A DNA stretch of 64,000 bases from JADGOV01 sp963814355. Lineage in GTDB: Bacteria > Actinomycetota > Actinomycetes > JADGOV01. The stretch spans positions 1 to 64,000 of the forward strand of contig CAWFCZ010000006.1 of NCBI GenBank assembly GCA_963814355.1, written 5' to 3'. The first letter of the stretch is position 1, and each line of letters opens with the position of its first letter. The notes beneath the pieces are model-generated. The model made no database searches, was not told where the DNA came from, and was given only the letters and a program-made list of their open reading frames with translations. The translations under genes were made by a program, and so were the position numbers. Positions 62,098 through 64,000 of this stretch are shown one piece after another.

Positions 62098-63180
62098 GTG
62101 ATCCTCGTCGCGCTGGTCCTGCTCGCCGGACTGGTCTGGTGGCTCGCCTCCGGCCGATCCTCCAGGCAGGGCCCGGGAGCCGATGCCCCGGGGCCAAGCA
62201 GCGTCCCTTCCCCCGCCCGTGTCACCGTGGTGCTGGGCCGCCCGGCCGGGGACGCAGCGCTCAGGATGGACGGTCTGTCGAAGAGCTACGGACGCGGCAC
62301 CCGGCGGCGGCAGGCTCTCGACGGCCTCGATCTCGTCATCCCGACCGGTGCCGTGGTCGGGCTCGTCGGCCGCAACGGAGCAGGCAAGACCACGGCGCTG
62401 CGCTGCGCCCTCGGGCTGGTCCATCCCGACGCCGGTACCTGCCGGGTCCTCGGCGCCGACAGCGCGCGGGATCTCGGCCAGGTCATCGACCGGGTCGGCG
62501 CGCTGATCGAGACACCCGGGCTCACGGGGAGCCTGTCCGGGCGACAGAACCTGGCGGCGCTGGCCCGGGTCGGTCGTCTCGGGTCGGCCGAGGTCGAGCG
62601 GGCCCTGGCGAGTATGGGCCTAAGCGAGCGCGCCGACGACCCTGTGGCGACCTATTCCCTCGGGATGCGGCAACGGCTCGGCATCGCAACCGCGCTGCTG
62701 CGCGACCCTGAGCTCGTCATCCTCGACGAGCCCGCCAACGGGCTGGACCCACTCGGCATCGCCGACGTCCGCCGGCTGCTCCGCGAACTGGCCAGCGAAG
62801 GCCGCACCATCGTCGTCTCCAGCCACCTCCTCGACCAGGTCGAGCGCATCTGCGACCGGATCGCCGTCATCGACGCCGGCCGTTGCCTGGCCGTCGGACC
62901 CGTGGAGGAGGTTCTGGCGATCGCCGGTGCCGGCGCGCTGACGCTGCGGGTGGACGACGCCCTCGCCGCCGAACGTGCCCTCGCCGCCGCAGGGATCCCG
63001 ACCACCACGACGACCGACGGCCTGGAGGTCGCCACCCAGCACGCCGACGCCGCACGGGTCGCCGACGTGCTCGCCGCCCAGCGGATCCGGGTCACCGAGC
63101 TGCGCCACGACCGGCCCACCCTGGAGGACGTCTTCCTCGGCCTGCTCACCCGCCGCCAGCAGGGGGACGCCGATGACTGA
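62098..63180 (+). CDS. ABC transporter ATPase with N-terminal membrane helix
   Basis: This 360-residue protein has an ABC ATPase of the drug/bacteriocin-export class. Walker A is VGRNGAGKTTALRCALG, the signature is YSLGMRQRLGIATALL, Walker B is LVILDEPANGLDP, and the H-loop is VSSHLLDQVERICDR. The DrrA-like C-terminal part ends LEDVFLGLLTRR. The GTG at 62098 has a GGGAGG site nine bases before it and adds a membrane helix (ILVALVLLAGLVWWLASG) and linker not usual in this class. An ATG at 62266 would remove it. It overlaps the permease gene by eight bases. Confidence 0.85.
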   Translation: MILVALVLLAGLVWWLASGRSSRQGPGADAPGPSSVPSPARVTVVLGRPAGDAALRMDGLSKSYGRGTRRRQALDGLDLVIPTGAVVGLVGRNGAGKTTALRCALGLVHPDAGTCRVLGADSARDLGQVIDRVGALIETPGLTGSLSGRQNLAALARVGRLGSAEVERALASMGLSERADDPVATYSLGMRQRLGIATALLRDPELVILDEPANGLDPLGIADVRRLLRELASEGRTIVVSSHLLDQVERICDRIAVIDAGRCLAVGPVEEVLAIAGAGALTLRVDDALAAERALAAAGIPTTTTTDGLEVATQHADAARVADVLAAQRIRVTELRHDRPTLEDVFLGLLTRRQQGDADD

Positions 63181-63946
63181 CCTGCTCCTCGCCGACCTGG
63201 AACGCATCCTGTGGCGGCCGCTGAGCCGGGCCGTCGCTCTCCTCGCGGCCCTCATCATCGTCGCCTCAGCCGTCGTCGTCTTTGTCCGCACCCAAGGCCC
63301 GCACCCCTTCGACCCGCAGAGCGGAGTACGCACGGCGCTGCTGAGCGCGGCGGCCCCGCTCGCCCTGACCGGATTCACCGTCGGCGCCGCGGCCCTCGGG
63401 GCCGACTACAGCAGCAGGGCCCTCACCACGCTGCTGACCTGGGAGCCGCGCCGCCTCCGTGTCCTCGCGTCCCGGGCAACGGCCGCCGCCACCGTCACCC
63501 TCGCCGCGTCGCTGGCCGCGCAGCTCCTCCTCATCGGCGCCCTCGCCCCCGCCGCCCTCGTCAACGGCACGAACACCACGACACCCGCTCGGTGGCTCCC
63601 CTCAATCGCCTGGCTCGGCCTCAGATGCGCCCTTCTCGCCGCCGCCCTCGCGGCCATGGGGGTGGCGCTCGCTGCCATCGCCCGCAGCACCACCACCGCC
63701 GTCGTCGCCGCCGCGGCATACCTCATCCTTGTCGAACGCACCGCCGTCGGCGTGTTACCCAGCCTCGGCCGGTGGCTCCTCCTCAGTGACTCCATCGCCT
63801 GGGTCACCGCTGAACCCGGCATCCATGTGGCGGGTCCATCGGGTACTGCCCCGGCCGCTGCCGCCGCCGGGCTCATCCTCCTCGTGATCCTTCTAGCCCT
63901 GTGCGCCCTGGCTGGCACCATCTTCACCAGACGCGACATCGCCTGA
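63173..63946 (+). CDS. ABC-2 type permease
   Basis: This 257-residue membrane protein has six helices, beginning MTDLLLADLERILWRPLSRA. The ABC-2 pattern shows in GVRTALLSAAAPLALTGFTV, the cytoplasmic GADYSSRALTTLLTWEPRRL (the conserved segment between helices two and three that contacts the ATPase), and the C-terminal LILLVILLALCALAGTIFTR. It pairs with the ATPase that overlaps it. The exported substrate is unknown. It ends 54 bases before the window edge. Confidence 0.85.
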   Translation: MTDLLLADLERILWRPLSRAVALLAALIIVASAVVVFVRTQGPHPFDPQSGVRTALLSAAAPLALTGFTVGAAALGADYSSRALTTLLTWEPRRLRVLASRATAAATVTLAASLAAQLLLIGALAPAALVNGTNTTTPARWLPSIAWLGLRCALLAAALAAMGVALAAIARSTTTAVVAAAAYLILVERTAVGVLPSLGRWLLLSDSIAWVTAEPGIHVAGPSGTAPAAAAAGLILLVILLALCALAGTIFTRRDIA

Positions 63947-64000
63947 CCACGACCATCGACCGAAGTTGGGGTCCCGTCCCGCGAGCGTGCGGGCACCCGC

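Overview
The window looks like chromosomal DNA of a high-GC actinomycete. GC-rich codon use throughout, frequent GTG starts, 4-bp ATGA/GTGA gene overlaps, futalosine-route menaquinone genes, GuaB3, DUF3027 and DUF2530 proteins and a monocistronic CIRCE-controlled groEL all fit Actinomycetota. A Micromonospora/Actinoplanes-type relative is my inference from gene order, not something the sequence proves.

Positions 1-17 kb are an accessory region full of gene wreckage. It holds an IS256-family element inserted in a tyrosine integrase, a fossil MobF-type relaxase/helicase, fragments of IstB, an ABC ATPase, a TIGR03086 protein, a second integrase, a methyltransferase and a dienelactone hydrolase. 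A 43-bp piece of the 3' half of a tRNA-Thr lies near 17.1 kb and is a plausible attachment-site scar of an integrated element. Within this region stands an intact signalling set: a TreT-like glycosyltransferase fused to a GGDEF domain (1.6-3.7 kb), a membrane PAS-PAS-GGDEF-EAL protein (6.3-9.5 kb), and a tightly overlapping operon of diguanylate cyclase, B12-binding protein with a CarH-like Wx9EH motif, and ABM-fold protein (9.6-11.7 kb).

Positions 17-31.5 kb carry a cytochrome b6-like operon, groEL with two CIRCE operators, a surface-glycan cluster (membrane protein, flippase, two GT2 enzymes, DUF2304) and the copper operon csoR-copZ-copA with its operator. Three copies of a hairpin-bearing intergenic repeat flank a DUF559-type gene. 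Positions 31.6-37.7 kb are a reverse-strand run: XPB-like helicase, its helicase-associated/WYL-like partner, an EAL-DICT protein and a repeat-tailed lipoprotein.

Positions 37.8-50.5 kb are mostly housekeeping: larE, a secreted protein, a cold-shock protein, mqnD-mqnB, an MFS transporter, DUF3027, a sacsin/Hsp90-like ATPase, DUF2530, guaB3, acuC and a CsbD-like protein. Positions 50.6-64 kb hold a TetR regulator with a perfect palindromic operator, an FAD monooxygenase, MFS and MMPL transporters, an XRE-cupin regulator beside a broken oxidoreductase, and an ABC exporter pair that runs to the window end.

Three otherwise complete genes (GGDEF-EAL, groEL, DUF559-type) are each split by one apparent extra base. 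In the first two the extra base lies in the same 9-mer, so the assembly itself deserves checking.
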